NCBI RefSeq assembly: GCF_900156915.1
Contig: NZ_LT732535.1
Span: forward strand, 215,624 to 279,623
Origin: Sediminibacillus massiliensis
GTDB lineage: Bacteria; Bacillota; Bacilli; Bacillales; Amphibacillaceae
Reading direction: 5' to 3'
DNA length: 64,000 nt
Of this stretch, positions 16,792-26,560 are shown piece by piece (within the stretch, counting starts at the first letter, position 1; each line of letters starts with the position of its first letter). Position numbers and translations under genes: made by a program. The notes beneath the pieces are model-generated. The model worked only from the letters and a program-made list of their open reading frames with translations, did not search any database and was not told where the DNA came from.

Positions 16792-18954
16792 ATGGGGAAT
16801 AATAAGAAGAAAAAGAAAGCACAACTTCCCTTTCGATTAAATATATTGTTTTTATTTGTGTTTTTGTTGTTTTCCGGGTTGATACTCCAATTGGGAGTCG
16901 TGCAAATTTTGAATGGGGAAGAAGCACAGGAAGAAATCAACCGAACAGAAAACACGATTTCCGAAATACCGGTTCCAAGAGGAAAAATGTTCGACAGATA
17001 TGGCCGTGTAGTTTTGGATAATGAACCAGTCAGATCTATCACTTATACACCGCCTAAACGAGGCGCGTCTGCAGAAGAAAGACTGGAACTTGCTGAAAAG
17101 CTAGCTGAATTCATCGATATCGAGGAAGCGGACGAAATAGTGGGGGAACGGGATAAAAAGGAGTATTGGTATCTCTTAAACCAAGAAGCTGCAGAAGCCA
17201 GTTTAAGCAAAGAGGAATTGGAAGATCTAAGCGTTGCGGAACAATACCAAACAATGCTTGATCGTATTACGGAAGAAAACCTGTCTGAGATCGAATGGAA
17301 GGACTCCTTGCTTGAAGTAATAGCGATTAAGAAAGAATTGGATGCAGCTTCAGAATTGTCTCCACATATTGTCAAAAACAAAGATGTTTCAGAAGAGGAA
17401 TTCGCCCGTGTTGCTGAACATTTGAATGAGTTACCCGGTATAGATGCCACCATAGATTGGGACAGAAAAGCGTCTGCAGAAGGAACATTTGCGGACATAA
17501 TCGGAAATGTCTCCGATTCTGATAAAGGAATTCCGAAAGAAAACCTTCAGTATTACTTAAGCCGAGGCTATAACAGAAATGACCGAGTGGGCACAAGCGG
17601 TCTCGAGGAGCAATATGAAAGTGTGTTGAAGGGCACGAAAGAACAAGTAGAGTACACAACTGGCAAGTCAGGGAACATCATTAGCTCCGAAGTCGTTAGA
17701 GAAGGCCAACGCGGCAGCGATTTAGTGTTGACGATTGATATGGAGCTGCAGCAGGAAGTCGACAAAATAGCCAGAGAGGAATTGCAAACGGCACGCGAAA
17801 TGCACCCGAGCAAAAACCAGTATATGACTGATGCTCTGGTTGTGATGATGGATCCACAAACAGGTGAAATCCTGACAATGTCCGGCCAGCATTACGATCG
17901 TGAAAGCAATACTTATTCCAATCAATCATACCGTACTATTTATGACGCACACAGACCTGGGTCGACTGTGAAAGGTGCTTCCGTTTTGGCTGGATTGGAC
18001 TCTGGTGTGGTAAGTCCGGGTGAAGTGATCGTGGACAGACCAATCAAAATAGGAGAGCAGCCACCTAAGGCTTCCTGGAAAAATCTCGGCCCTGTTAATG
18101 ATATAAGTGCGCTTGAGAGATCTTCGAACGTTTATATGTACCATATTGCGATGAGAATGGGCGGAGAATATAATTATTATTACGGCAAAAAATCTATCAC
18201 TTTTAACCCTGATGCACTAACAACCTTCAGAAATTACTTTAAACAGTTTGGGTTGGGAGTGGAAACAGGGATTGATTATCCATTCGAAAGTATTGGTTAT
18301 CAGGGAAGTAACCCACAGGCAGGTAACCTAATGGACTTTGCAATCGGTCAGTATGATACATTCACCCCCTTGCAAATGGCGCAATATGTATCTACCATCG
18401 CAAACGATGGATACCGTGTGAGACCAAGGCTTGTCAGTGAAATCAGACAGCCTAAAGCGGAAAAAGGCGAGCTTGGACCAATTTCGAAGAATTTTAATAC
18501 CGATGTACTGAACAAAATAGAAATGGACGATGCCTATCTGGACAGGGTTCAGGAAGGTTTCAAACAAGTTTTCCATGGTTCTCAGGGTACTGCGAACAAT
18601 TCCATTTGGAACAAAGGAAAAGATTACAAAGTTGCAGGTAAAACGGGTACCGCCGAAAATGAAGTATATAGTGAAGACGGAAAGTTGCTTGCCAATACGG
18701 AGAACCTGACCCTGGTTGGTTATGCACCTTATGACGAACCTGAAGTGGCATTTGCTGTGATGGTGCCTAATAATGGAGCCATTGGAAACCAGTACACAAT
18801 TCAACACCATATTGGTAAAAGGATTATTGACAAGTACTTCGAATTGAAAGAAGAACGTGACAAAAATGGAGTGGAAGAAGAATTATCCACAAGTGAAGAA
18901 GGAGAAAAGGAAGTAGAAGAAGATGAGGATCAAGAAGATTCCGAACAAAATTAA
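16792..18954 (+). CDS. pbpA: Class B penicillin-binding protein (PBP2a/PbpA-like)
   Basis: Membrane-anchored peptidoglycan D,D-transpeptidase of 720 aa that cross-links the wall, the family of the rod-shape PBPs PbpA/PbpH. It has a basic Lys-rich cytoplasmic start, one membrane segment (about 16-38), a dimerisation domain (about 60-300) and a transpeptidase domain with all three active-site motifs: STVK (391-394), SSN (444-446) and KTGT (617-620). The last 35 residues are nearly all acidic, an extension suggesting adaptation to salt. The start has GGGGGAG upstream. It is monocistronic, with a strong terminator. Confidence 0.95.
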   Translation: MGNNKKKKKAQLPFRLNILFLFVFLLFSGLILQLGVVQILNGEEAQEEINRTENTISEIPVPRGKMFDRYGRVVLDNEPVRSITYTPPKRGASAEERLELAEKLAEFIDIEEADEIVGERDKKEYWYLLNQEAAEASLSKEELEDLSVAEQYQTMLDRITEENLSEIEWKDSLLEVIAIKKELDAASELSPHIVKNKDVSEEEFARVAEHLNELPGIDATIDWDRKASAEGTFADIIGNVSDSDKGIPKENLQYYLSRGYNRNDRVGTSGLEEQYESVLKGTKEQVEYTTGKSGNIISSEVVREGQRGSDLVLTIDMELQQEVDKIAREELQTAREMHPSKNQYMTDALVVMMDPQTGEILTMSGQHYDRESNTYSNQSYRTIYDAHRPGSTVKGASVLAGLDSGVVSPGEVIVDRPIKIGEQPPKASWKNLGPVNDISALERSSNVYMYHIAMRMGGEYNYYYGKKSITFNPDALTTFRNYFKQFGLGVETGIDYPFESIGYQGSNPQAGNLMDFAIGQYDTFTPLQMAQYVSTIANDGYRVRPRLVSEIRQPKAEKGELGPISKNFNTDVLNKIEMDDAYLDRVQEGFKQVFHGSQGTANNSIWNKGKDYKVAGKTGTAENEVYSEDGKLLANTENLTLVGYAPYDEPEVAFAVMVPNNGAIGNQYTIQHHIGKRIIDKYFELKEERDKNGVEEELSTSEEGEKEVEEDEDQEDSEQN

Positions 18955-18968
18955 ATGATAGTTTATTA

Positions 18969-18996
18969 CCCCGGTGGCCAGCACCGGGGTTTTTTT
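18969..18996 (+). terminator. Terminator after pbpA
   Basis: CCCCGGTG-n5-CACCGGGG followed by seven T. Confidence 0.93.
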
Positions 18997-19065
18997 ATGA
19001 AAGATTGATAGATACTAGAAAACTAATAGTCCATTTTTCTTATTTTATTCTAGTTCGTCCCCGAA

Positions 19066-19119
19066 TTTACATTAACTTTACAGGTAATTAATAACCACTT
19101 AAAATTCACTAGTTATGAT
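19066..19119 (+). promoter_or_regulatory. PhoP box array and promoter of the pst operon
   Basis: Four hexamers at exact 11-bp spacing (TTTACA, TTTACA, TTAATA, TTAAAA at 19066, 19077, 19088, 19099) match the TTAACA-type direct repeats bound by PhoP. A TATGAT -10 box follows at 19114. This is the activator-promoter layout of B. subtilis pst, induced by phosphate starvation. Confidence 0.82.
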
Positions 19120-19174
19120 GTACTTGTAGCCGGATGAGGCACTAATCAAAAAGAAATAGAGGGGGAACTAACAA

Positions 19175-20125
19175 ATGAAGAAAACAAAGCTATTGTCATT
19201 TGCTGCACTGCTATTATTATTGATAGGCATTCTAGCGGCATGCGGAAATTCTGAGGATCAGGAATCAAATGGAAATGAAGGATCGGACACAGAAGAAACG
19301 GCAGAAGAAAGTTCTAATGAAGGAAGCGAGAATGGTGAAGCTTCGGGATCCATCACGGTTTCCGGTTCAAGTGCTATGCAACCCTTGGTAGCTGCGGCAG
19401 CGGAAGAATTTATGGCTGAGAACCCTCAAGCCGATATCCAGGTAAATGCCGGCGGTTCAGGTACAGGCTTAAGCGAAGTTGCTGAAGGTACTGTTGACAT
19501 TGGAAATTCCGACGTTTTTGCTGAAGAAAAAGATGGCATACCGGCTGAAGAACTTGTCGACCACCAGGTGGCTGTAGTGGGAATGACCGCGGCGGTCAAC
19601 CCGGAAGTTGGAATCGAAGATATCTCTAAAGAAGACTTAAAGAAAGTATTTACCGGTGAAATTACCAATTGGTCAGAATTGGGTGGCCAAGATGTCGAAA
19701 TTACCTTAGTAAACAGACCGGATTCTTCTGGAACCCGTGCCACATTTGTGAAATTCGGACTAGACGGTGAAACACCTGCCGAGGGAGTAACAGAGGATTC
19801 TTCCAATACAGTCAAGCAAATCATTGCGGATACAGAAGGTGCTATTGGATACTTGGCTTTCTCTTATTTTACAGATGATTCTGTAACACCCCTCTCTATC
19901 GACGGTGTAGAAGCAACGGACGAAAATGTACAGTCCGGAGATTTCCCGATTTGGGCATATCAACATTCATACACTAATGGGGAACCTGAAGGACTTACAA
20001 AAACTTTCTTGGATTATCTTTTAAGTGAAGAAGTACAAAATGGTTTAGTGCCGGAACAAGGATATATTTCTTCTACTAATATGCAAGTCGAAAGAGATGT
20101 TGAAGGAAATCAAACGGAAAAATAA
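19175..20125 (+). CDS. pstS: Phosphate-binding lipoprotein PstS
   Basis: Extracellular phosphate receptor of the high-affinity Pst ABC importer, 316 aa. The lipobox LAAC gives lipidation at C23. An acidic Glu/Ser/Asn-rich linker (about 25-60) precedes the periplasmic-binding fold, with GSSAMQPL and GGSGTGL phosphate-contact loops and a DSSGTRATF motif. First gene of pstS-C-A-B1-B2-phoU, right behind a PhoP box array. A stable hairpin follows, which may raise its mRNA level over the downstream genes. Confidence 0.95.
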   Translation: MKKTKLLSFAALLLLLIGILAACGNSEDQESNGNEGSDTEETAEESSNEGSENGEASGSITVSGSSAMQPLVAAAAEEFMAENPQADIQVNAGGSGTGLSEVAEGTVDIGNSDVFAEEKDGIPAEELVDHQVAVVGMTAAVNPEVGIEDISKEDLKKVFTGEITNWSELGGQDVEITLVNRPDSSGTRATFVKFGLDGETPAEGVTEDSSNTVKQIIADTEGAIGYLAFSYFTDDSVTPLSIDGVEATDENVQSGDFPIWAYQHSYTNGEPEGLTKTFLDYLLSEEVQNGLVPEQGYISSTNMQVERDVEGNQTEK

Positions 20126-20137
20126 AAATATAAAAAA

Positions 20138-20170
20138 TGCAGGGTAGATGCAGATAGCATTTACCCTGCA
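20138..20170 (+). promoter_or_regulatory. Intercistronic hairpin between pstS and pstC
   Basis: TGCAGGGTA-n-ATGC paired with GCAT-n-TACCCTGCA forms a long stem without a following T tract. It suits partial attenuation or 3'-end protection of pstS mRNA rather than full termination. Confidence 0.6.
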
Positions 20171-20194
20171 ATGACTTTCAAGGGGTGTTAATGG

Positions 20195-21118
20195 ATGAGA
20201 AGTGGCGCGGAATTATCTGCTGAAGATAGATTGATAAAATCGGCAAAAAATAGATCTTACGGCGAAATGAGAGGCAGAGTGATAGTAACCGCCTGTGCTT
20301 TTATAATGATTATTGCCACTGTCGCGGTTACGGTCTTTCTCGCTACAAAAGGACTCCAGTCATTTTTGGTAAACAATGTAAGTCTGCTTGAATTTTTGAC
20401 CAGTACGAATTGGAATCCGTTAGGCGATAACCCAAGTTACGGTGCACTGCCATTTATATTCGGTTCGTTGGCAGTCACGCTGCTTTCAGCTCTTATAGCT
20501 GCTCCTGTTGGTATCGGAAGCGCGATTTTTATGACCGAAATCGCTCCATCATGGGGTAGGAAAATCTTGCAACCAGTAATTGAATTGTTGGTAGGCATCC
20601 CGTCGGTTGTTTACGGATATATTGGTTTATCAGTACTTGTACCATTTATCAGAGAACACACTTCTGGGACAGGATTTAGTCTGCTTGCCGGAACAATAGT
20701 CCTGTCGATTATGATTTTGCCTACCATTACAACGATTGCTACGGAAGCGATGGGTGCACTGCCGGATAGTTTAAGAGAAGGGTCGTTGGCCTTAGGAGCG
20801 ACGCGCTGGCAGACTATCCGGCGGGTATTGCTGCCTGCTGCACTTCCATCTTTGTTGACTGCTGTTGTTTTAGGCATGGCAAGGGCTTTTGGTGAAGCTC
20901 TTGCAGTTCAAATGGTTATAGGGAATGTTCGCGATTTGCCTTCAAGCATTCTTGATCCTTCTGCGACATTGACAACGATTATTACGCTTAATATGGGACA
21001 CACCACATATGGCAGTGTTGAAAATAACACTTTATGGTCAATGGGATTAGTTCTATTAACCATTTCGTTTATTTTTATATTAATCATCAGATATTTGTCA
21101 TCTAGGAGGAAAATCTAA
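20195..21118 (+). CDS. pstC: Phosphate ABC transporter permease PstC
   Basis: Inner-membrane permease of the Pst importer, 307 aa, with six membrane segments and the ABC-coupling EAA loop (EGSLALGATRWQTIRRVLLPAALP). AAGGGGTG precedes ATG 20195. Its stop overlaps the pstA start by one base (TAATG), implying translational coupling. Confidence 0.95.
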   Translation: MRSGAELSAEDRLIKSAKNRSYGEMRGRVIVTACAFIMIIATVAVTVFLATKGLQSFLVNNVSLLEFLTSTNWNPLGDNPSYGALPFIFGSLAVTLLSALIAAPVGIGSAIFMTEIAPSWGRKILQPVIELLVGIPSVVYGYIGLSVLVPFIREHTSGTGFSLLAGTIVLSIMILPTITTIATEAMGALPDSLREGSLALGATRWQTIRRVLLPAALPSLLTAVVLGMARAFGEALAVQMVIGNVRDLPSSILDPSATLTTIITLNMGHTTYGSVENNTLWSMGLVLLTISFIFILIIRYLSSRRKI

Positions 21119-22005
21119 TGAACAGCAAGATCTCAGACAAGATTGCTACCGGAGTTTTTATCGGGCTTGCCATGCTTGTAGTGGTACTGCTCGTCAGTTT
21201 GTTTTCATTCATATTATTCAGGGGAGTTCCGCAAATTTCATGGGATTTCCTAACAACACCATCAAGCGCTGTACGAGAAGGTGGAGGAATAAGAGACCAA
21301 TTGTTTAACTCTTTTTATATCCTTTTGATCACTATGTTAATTACCGTCCCTCTTGGTGTGTGTGGAGGTATTTATATGGCGGAATACGCCAAACCAGGAA
21401 AAATTACGAGTTTTATCAGATCTTGTATCGAAATGCTTGCTTCATTACCGTCCATTGTAGTAGGAATGTTCGGCCTATTGATTTTTGTCAATACTACAGG
21501 CTGGGGTTATACGATTATCGGCGGTGCTTTAGCATTAACTATATTCAACATTCCCGTAATGGTAAGGGTGAGTGAGGATGCGATCAGATCGGTTCCCAGA
21601 CAACAGAAAGAAGCCGGATTGGCATTGGGTCTTACCCACTGGCATACCATCAAGACGATTTTAATACCGAGTGCCTTTCCTGGAATTTTGACTGGGGCAA
21701 TATTGGCATCTGGGCGTGTATTCGGCGAGGCGGCAGCTTTATTATTTACAGCAGGACTTTCCACTCCAAGGTTGGATTACATGGATTGGAACCCTTTTTC
21801 CGAAACTTCCCCATTGAATATTTTCAGGCCGGCAGAAACATTGTCCGTTCATATCTGGGCTGTTAATACGAATGGTATCATGCCGGACATTAGAGAAATA
21901 GCCAATGGTTCATCTGCTGTGCTTGTTATATCTGTTTTATTATTTAACTTGCTTGCAAGATTGATAGGAAGTTTTGTTCACAAAAAGGTTACGGCTGGCA
22001 AATAA
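21118..22005 (+). CDS. pstA: Phosphate ABC transporter permease PstA
   Basis: Second permease of the Pst importer, 295 aa, pairing with PstC to form the membrane channel. It has six membrane segments and the coupling loop [27 protein letters not shown], inside the end of pstC, is its ribosome site. Confidence 0.95.
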   Translation: MNSKISDKIATGVFIGLAMLVVVLLVSLFSFILFRGVPQISWDFLTTPSSAVREGGGIRDQLFNSFYILLITMLITVPLGVCGGIYMAEYAKPGKITSFIRSCIEMLASLPSIVVGMFGLLIFVNTTGWGYTIIGGALALTIFNIPVMVRVSEDAIRSVPRQQKEAGLALGLTHWHTIKTILIPSAFPGILTGAILASGRVFGEAAALLFTAGLSTPRLDYMDWNPFSETSPLNIFRPAETLSVHIWAVNTNGIMPDIREIANGSSAVLVISVLLFNLLARLIGSFVHKKVTAGK

Positions 22006-22028
22006 CATTAATAGTAAGGAGTATTAAG

Positions 22029-22844
22029 ATGGCTGTTAAAACAAGAGTTTACCAAGAAAAAAATATCGCCTATCAAAATGATCAAGAAAAAAACAATATA
22101 TTGGAAATAGATGATTTGAGTATTTTTTATGGGGAAAACCAGGCCGTTAAACATGCCGGTTTAAATATAGAAAAAAATGCAATAACTGCATTGGTCGGTC
22201 CTTCCGGATGCGGCAAATCAACCTTCCTGCGAAGTATCAATAGGATGAATGATCTGATTGCGGGAGCAAGAAGTGAAGGTCGAATTATTTATGATGGTGT
22301 TAATTTATTGGCGAGCAATATTAATACAATCGCATTACGCAAAGAGATTGGCATGGTTTTCCAAAAACCGAATCCATTTCCTAAATCGATCTATAATAAC
22401 ATTGCTCATGCACTGAAATTTTACGGAATCCGGGGGAAGAGGCAGTTGGATCAAATGGTAGAAGAAAGCCTGAAAAAAGCTGCTTTATGGGACGAAGTGA
22501 AGGATCGGCTCCATCAATCAGCCCTTTCTCTTTCCGGTGGGCAGCAACAAAGGTTATGTATTGCCAGAACGCTGGCTATGGAACCAAATTTATTGTTATT
22601 AGATGAACCATCGTCTGCTTTAGATCCGATCTCGAATGCTAAGGTCGAAGAATTAATACTACAACTGAAGGAAGATTATTCGATCATCATAGTTACACAT
22701 AATATGCAGCAAGCCTCGAGAATATCGGATTATACTGCTTTTTTCTTAAATGGTGAAGTAATTGAATATGATCACACTAAGAAAATTTTCACAAATCCAA
22801 GTGAACAAAAGACAGAAGAATATATTTCCGGAAGATTCGGTTAG
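22029..22844 (+). CDS. pstB: Phosphate ABC transporter ATPase PstB (first copy)
   Basis: ATPase of the Pst importer, 271 aa. Walker [10 protein letters not shown], signature [10 protein letters not shown], Walker B LLLLDEP and the switch His in VTHNM are all intact. A 25-residue N-terminal extension precedes the ABC domain. It is followed closely by a second pstB, the pstBA/pstBB arrangement of B. subtilis. Confidence 0.95.
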   Translation: MAVKTRVYQEKNIAYQNDQEKNNILEIDDLSIFYGENQAVKHAGLNIEKNAITALVGPSGCGKSTFLRSINRMNDLIAGARSEGRIIYDGVNLLASNINTIALRKEIGMVFQKPNPFPKSIYNNIAHALKFYGIRGKRQLDQMVEESLKKAALWDEVKDRLHQSALSLSGGQQQRLCIARTLAMEPNLLLLDEPSSALDPISNAKVEELILQLKEDYSIIIVTHNMQQASRISDYTAFFLNGEVIEYDHTKKIFTNPSEQKTEEYISGRFG

Positions 22845-22856
22845 GAGTGAATCGAC

Positions 22857-23633
22857 TTGACAACTAAAACATTGAGTAAAGATGTTTTTAATATAAAAGA
22901 CATGAACTTATGGTATGGAAACTTTCATGCTTTGAAAAATCTTCATTTAACTATACCTGAGAAAGAAGTTACTGCAATAATTGGTCCCTCAGGATGCGGG
23001 AAATCTACTTTTATCAAAACATTGAACCTGATGGTGAACAGGGTTGCAGGGGTTAGGGTGTCGGGAGAATTGCTCTTTTTTAATGACAAAAATCTGCTTA
23101 GTAAAAATGTCGACTTAGTGAAATTGAGAAAGCAAGTAGGCATGATCTTTCAAAAAGGCAATCCTTTTCCACAGTCGATTTACGATAATGTTGCTTACGG
23201 CCCCAAGATCCATGGGGTTAAAAAGAAACAGATACTTGATGAAATTGTAGAAACCTCTTTGAAAAAGGTGGCCTTATGGGAAGAAGTGAAAGACAGGCTC
23301 AACTCTTCAGCGCTAGGCCTGTCAGGTGGCCAACAACAGCGTCTGTGTATTGCCAGGACCATAGCTACGAAGCCGGATGTGGTTTTAATGGATGAACCGA
23401 CTTCTGCCTTGGACCCGATTGCTACCATGCGAATTGAAGAGTTAATCGCAGAATTGAAAGATCAGTACACAATTGTGACTGTCACCCATAACATGCAACA
23501 GGCTGCTAGGATTTCTGATCAAACAGCATTTTTTCTTCATGGAGAAATAATTGAGACTTCTGATACGAACAGTCTATTTTCCATGCCAAAAGATAGAAGA
23601 ACAGAGGATTATATTACAGGGAAATTCGGATAA
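22857..23633 (+). CDS. pstB: Phosphate ABC transporter ATPase PstB (second copy)
   Basis: Paralogue of the preceding ATPase, 258 aa, with Walker [10 protein letters not shown], signature [10 protein letters not shown], Walker B VVLMDEP and VTHNM intact, so both copies look active. TTG start at 22857 with TAGGAGTGA upstream and a 12-bp gap from the first copy. The two may form a heterodimer or serve different conditions; the sequence cannot decide. Confidence 0.95.
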   Translation: MTTKTLSKDVFNIKDMNLWYGNFHALKNLHLTIPEKEVTAIIGPSGCGKSTFIKTLNLMVNRVAGVRVSGELLFFNDKNLLSKNVDLVKLRKQVGMIFQKGNPFPQSIYDNVAYGPKIHGVKKKQILDEIVETSLKKVALWEEVKDRLNSSALGLSGGQQQRLCIARTIATKPDVVLMDEPTSALDPIATMRIEELIAELKDQYTIVTVTHNMQQAARISDQTAFFLHGEIIETSDTNSLFSMPKDRRTEDYITGKFG

Positions 23634-23655
23634 ATAATGGAAATGAGGTAATTAA

Positions 23656-24315
23656 ATGGCTGTAAGAGAGCATTTTAATGATGAGATGTCAGAATTGAAA
23701 AAGAGTATTATTGATTTAGCTAATGGAACCAAGGAAGCATTGAACAGAGCAATATTGGCTCTCAATACAGAAGATGTAAATCTCGCGAATCAAATCATTT
23801 TGGATGACAAGTTGCTCGATGACAAGGAACTAGAGATAAATGAAGAGACCATTCTTCTCATTGCGAAGCAGCAGCCGGTTGCCACCGATTTGCGCAGGTT
23901 GATTGTCGCCCTCAGAATTTCTTCTGATTTGGAGCGGATGGCCGACAACGCCAAAAATATTGCCAAATCAACGATTCATCTTGGAGAAGGTCATGGCCTT
24001 GTCATTCATCCGTTATTGGACCAGATGAAGAAGAAAGCTACAGAAATGATTGACCTTTCTATTACGGCGTTTGAATATGAAGATATAACGTTAGCAAGGA
24101 AGTTGGGCGAGATGGACGATGTTATCGACAATATGTATGGAGAGTTGGTCAAAGAATTACTGGAAGAGACTGCAAACAATCCACAAAAAATCCAACATAT
24201 TATGCAGATGGCATTCAGCGGAAGGTATATTGAGCGGTTCGGGGATCATATTACTAATATCGGGGAAAGCATTTTATACTTGGTTAAAGGTGAATCGCTT
24301 GACCTGAACAAATAA
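23656..24315 (+). CDS. phoU: Phosphate signalling protein PhoU
   Basis: A 219-aa all-helical metal-binding protein of two three-helix bundles, with the repeated family motifs DLERMADNAKNI and IERFGDHITNIGE. PhoU links Pst transporter activity to the phosphate sensor and restrains uptake. It ends the pst operon 22 bp after the second pstB. Confidence 0.95.
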   Translation: MAVREHFNDEMSELKKSIIDLANGTKEALNRAILALNTEDVNLANQIILDDKLLDDKELEINEETILLIAKQQPVATDLRRLIVALRISSDLERMADNAKNIAKSTIHLGEGHGLVIHPLLDQMKKKATEMIDLSITAFEYEDITLARKLGEMDDVIDNMYGELVKELLEETANNPQKIQHIMQMAFSGRYIERFGDHITNIGESILYLVKGESLDLNK

Positions 24316-24350
24316 GAAAGGCCGTCGGGATACTCTTCCGATGACCTTTC
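24316..24350. terminator. Weak terminator between phoU and yqzC
   Basis: GAAAGG..GTCGG pairs with CCGAT..CCTTTC. There is no clear T tract on the plus strand. It lies between convergent genes. Confidence 0.45.
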
Positions 24351-24356
24351 GTAATA

Positions 24357-24818
24357 TCATTTGCCTGTCAGTCGTTCAGCTATCTCTTTATATGTCATGT
24401 CTTTTTCTAATCCAAATTTGCCAATTTGGATTTTTTTACTGTAATCATTTTCAATCAGAAAATCAATAAATGATTGCTCATCCTCTATAATTTCTGCAGA
24501 GGTAAGCTGGTTTACTAATTGGCTGGTTGTCATTCCCTCTGTCACAGTAATTACAGTTTCGGCCGGTTTATCTTCTTGTTCTTCTTTCTGTTCAGTCTCC
24601 TGTTTACTATCCGTTTTTTCTTGAACGGCGGTGTTTTTTAAGGATTCTGCCTGTTGGTGCGTGTATACTTCGTAACCCTCCGATTCGATTGTTTCAATCA
24701 TTTCTGATACAGAAACAGCAGGTTCTTTTTCCTCATTATTCTCTAAAAAGAAAATAGCTGCCAACAAAGTGACCGAAAGGAAAATGCCAAGAGCGAAGGA
24801 TCGTATAGTTTGTTTCAT
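24357..24818 (-). CDS. yqzC: YqzC-like membrane protein
   Basis: A 153-aa protein with one N-terminal membrane segment (about 7-25), a Glu/Gln/Lys-rich flexible region (about 60-88) and a C-terminal domain resembling the LysM-like N-terminus of MltG-type endolytic transglycosylases (TSQLVNQLTSAEIIEDEQSFIDFL). There is no catalytic domain, so it is probably a wall-binding protein. The start directly abuts the stop of the upstream yqzD, so the two are coupled. The yqzD-yqzC pair sits next to pst in B. subtilis too. Confidence 0.75.
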   Translation of the reverse strand: MKQTIRSFALGIFLSVTLLAAIFFLENNEEKEPAVSVSEMIETIESEGYEVYTHQQAESLKNTAVQEKTDSKQETEQKEEQEDKPAETVITVTEGMTTSQLVNQLTSAEIIEDEQSFIDFLIENDYSKKIQIGKFGLEKDMTYKEIAERLTGK

Positions 24819-25181
24819 TTACGATTGCCCCTTGTTTTGAGTAAGTTGAGAAATGATTGCATGTACATCGTTCTCTTTCAAAGATGTCTTTCTTGAAATC
24901 TCTGAAACGTCACTTCCTTGGGCATATAAAGAGTGGATTCGTTGGTACATGGGTGGTATTTGGGATGTAGTACTGCTTGGAAAACCATCCGTCAAATCTT
25001 CTGTCAGTAGTTCTTCTTCAAGGATTTTAATTTTCTTTTTAAGTTGATAAGATTCCTGCATGGAAGTGATCGAGAACTGTTCCAATTGGTTTTCGATGTT
25101 TTTAAATCGATCGTTCATGAAAAATGACATTAAAAATAGAACAATAGAAATAATTAGCAAAGTGATAAAGGCATAGACCAT
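24819..25181 (-). CDS. yqzD: YqzD-like membrane protein
   Basis: About 120 aa. It has one N-terminal membrane segment (about 3-20), a predicted coiled coil (about 25-65) and a C-terminal segment (SLYAQGSDVSEISRKTSLKENDVHAIISQL) that looks like a small helix-turn-helix. I chose ATG 25181 because GAGG stands six bases upstream; the frame is open further upstream, but those residues are not family-like. Its stop adjoins the yqzC start. Confidence 0.65.
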   Translation of the reverse strand: MVYAFITLLIISIVLFLMSFFMNDRFKNIENQLEQFSITSMQESYQLKKKIKILEEELLTEDLTDGFPSSTTSQIPPMYQRIHSLYAQGSDVSEISRKTSLKENDVHAIISQLTQNKGQS

Positions 25182-25389
25182 TTTGTTCCTCATTTCCTTA
25201 AATAATATATGTATTGTAAAATCGTCCTTTATAGTTATATCACAGATTAACCATGATGGAAACAAGAAGGATATAAAAGCTTTTCTGATAAGAGGTTGAA
25301 ATCCTTTTGTTTTTTTGATAATATAATTAAGTCTGAGAAATGATAACAATTACTTGTTGATGACTAGAAATGGTTTGGAGGGATAAAGA

Positions 25390-25539
25390 ATGCGTGTTAA
25401 CATTACACTTGCTTGCACCGAAACTGGTGATCGCAATTACATTACTACAAAAAACAAGCGTAAACATCCTGAACGTTTAGAGCTTAAGAAATATTCTCCA
25501 CGTTTGAAAAGACATACATTGCACCGTGAAACAAAGTAA
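25390..25539 (+). CDS. rpmG: 50S ribosomal protein L33 (RpmGA type)
   Basis: Ribosomal protein of 49 aa beginning [17 protein letters not shown]. It has a single Cys and lacks the CxxC pairs, so it is the zinc-free (C-minus) L33 form like B. subtilis RpmGA. GGAGGG lies seven bases before the ATG, and a strong terminator follows. Confidence 0.95.
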   Translation: MRVNITLACTETGDRNYITTKNKRKHPERLELKKYSPRLKRHTLHRETK

Positions 25540-25559
25540 TCTGCTTTAGGTGCATGACG

Positions 25560-25591
25560 AAAACTCTTACCATGCCGGTAAGAGTTTTTTT
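25560..25591 (+). terminator. Terminator after rpmG
   Basis: A 12-bp perfect stem AAAACTCTTACC with a 5-nt loop and seven T. Confidence 0.92.
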
Positions 25592-25629
25592 ATCATATTC
25601 AAGGCTTTTGCCGGATTGGAAGTCACTTT

Positions 25630-26187
25630 ATGGATAAGAAAATTTTGCGGAAGCAAGCGAAAAGAAAACTGGAAAACTTTTCGGTGGAAAAAAGGAAAAA
25701 GGTTGAAGAACGACTTTTTTTCCATCTTATTCACTCAACCTTTTGGACTTCGAGCCGATCTGTTGCAGTTACCGTCTCTCAAAGGCATGAATGGGACACT
25801 AAACTCATCATCGAACAAGCTTGGAAAGAAAATAAAACGGTCTGTGTTCCGAAATGCTTTCCGAACATTCCGGAAATTGTTTTTTATCGTCTGGAGTCTT
25901 ATGACCAATTGGAATGCGTGTATATGGATTTATTGGAACCTATACCGGAACAAAAAAAGGAAATGGGAAAAGATTTTATTGATTTGTTAATTGTTCCTGG
26001 TCTTTTATTTGACCAAGAAGGTTACCGTGTTGGTTACGGGGGAGGATATTATGATCGCTATATACAGGACTTTCCTAACGTTACCCTCTCCATCACGAGT
26101 TCTGAGCAGTTAATGACAAGAGTACCTAAAGAAAGCCATGATATACCCGTCCAACACATTATAACGGAAAAAGGTCTTTTCTTTTAA
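25630..26187 (+). CDS. yqgN: 5-formyltetrahydrofolate cyclo-ligase
   Basis: A 185-aa 5,10-methenyltetrahydrofolate synthetase that returns 5-formyl-THF to the active folate pool using ATP. The C-terminal GYGGGYYDRYI nucleotide-binding signature is intact, with Lys/Arg-rich phosphate-contact residues at the N-terminus (DKKILRKQAKRKL). The position between rpmG and yqgO/rhomboid matches B. subtilis yqgN. The ribosome site is weak. Confidence 0.92.
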   Translation: MDKKILRKQAKRKLENFSVEKRKKVEERLFFHLIHSTFWTSSRSVAVTVSQRHEWDTKLIIEQAWKENKTVCVPKCFPNIPEIVFYRLESYDQLECVYMDLLEPIPEQKKEMGKDFIDLLIVPGLLFDQEGYRVGYGGGYYDRYIQDFPNVTLSITSSEQLMTRVPKESHDIPVQHIITEKGLFF

Positions 26188-26292
26188 ACTGCTTTTATTT
26201 TTGCGTATGTCCCTCGCGATGAAGGCGTAATTTTCGCATAAAAAACGGCCCATGAAACAAAATAAAAGCAAAAATAGAGAAGGAGGGCTGTC

Positions 26293-26481
26293 ATGAGGGG
26301 GTTCATTGTAATTGCAACTTTACTGGTAGGTACAAGCATCCTGTTTCAAAGAAGATTCAAAATCCTTAATGCATTGTTGGCGATTAATACGATAAGAAAG
26401 GTTATCGTCACCATTTCCATGAATATGCCATTCATAAGAAGCAAAATTCTGCCTTCTATATTAGGACGTTCAGCGCTTTAG
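26293..26481 (+). CDS. yqgO: Small membrane protein YqgO-like
   Basis: A 62-aa basic protein with an N-terminal hydrophobic segment (about 2-18) and a second amphipathic one. Function unknown. AAGGAGGG is eight bases before the ATG, and the location between yqgN and the rhomboid gene matches B. subtilis yqgO. Confidence 0.7.
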   Translation: MRGFIVIATLLVGTSILFQRRFKILNALLAINTIRKVIVTISMNMPFIRSKILPSILGRSAL

Positions 26482-26497
26482 TGCTGGACGTTTTTTT
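26464..26497 (+). terminator. Terminator overlapping the end of yqgO
   Basis: GACGTTCAGC..GCTGGACGTT hairpin with seven T. The stem begins inside the last codons of yqgO. Confidence 0.75.
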
Positions 26498-26560
26498 AAG
26501 CATCATTTTCTTTGGTTTAATGCAGACATGGTATCATGAAGGAGAGAGGTGGGACCATAA

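Noticed and set aside
25550-25990. 146-aa plus-strand open frame near rpmG
   Set aside because: It overlaps the rpmG terminator and the formyltetrahydrofolate cyclo-ligase gene in another frame and has no family features.
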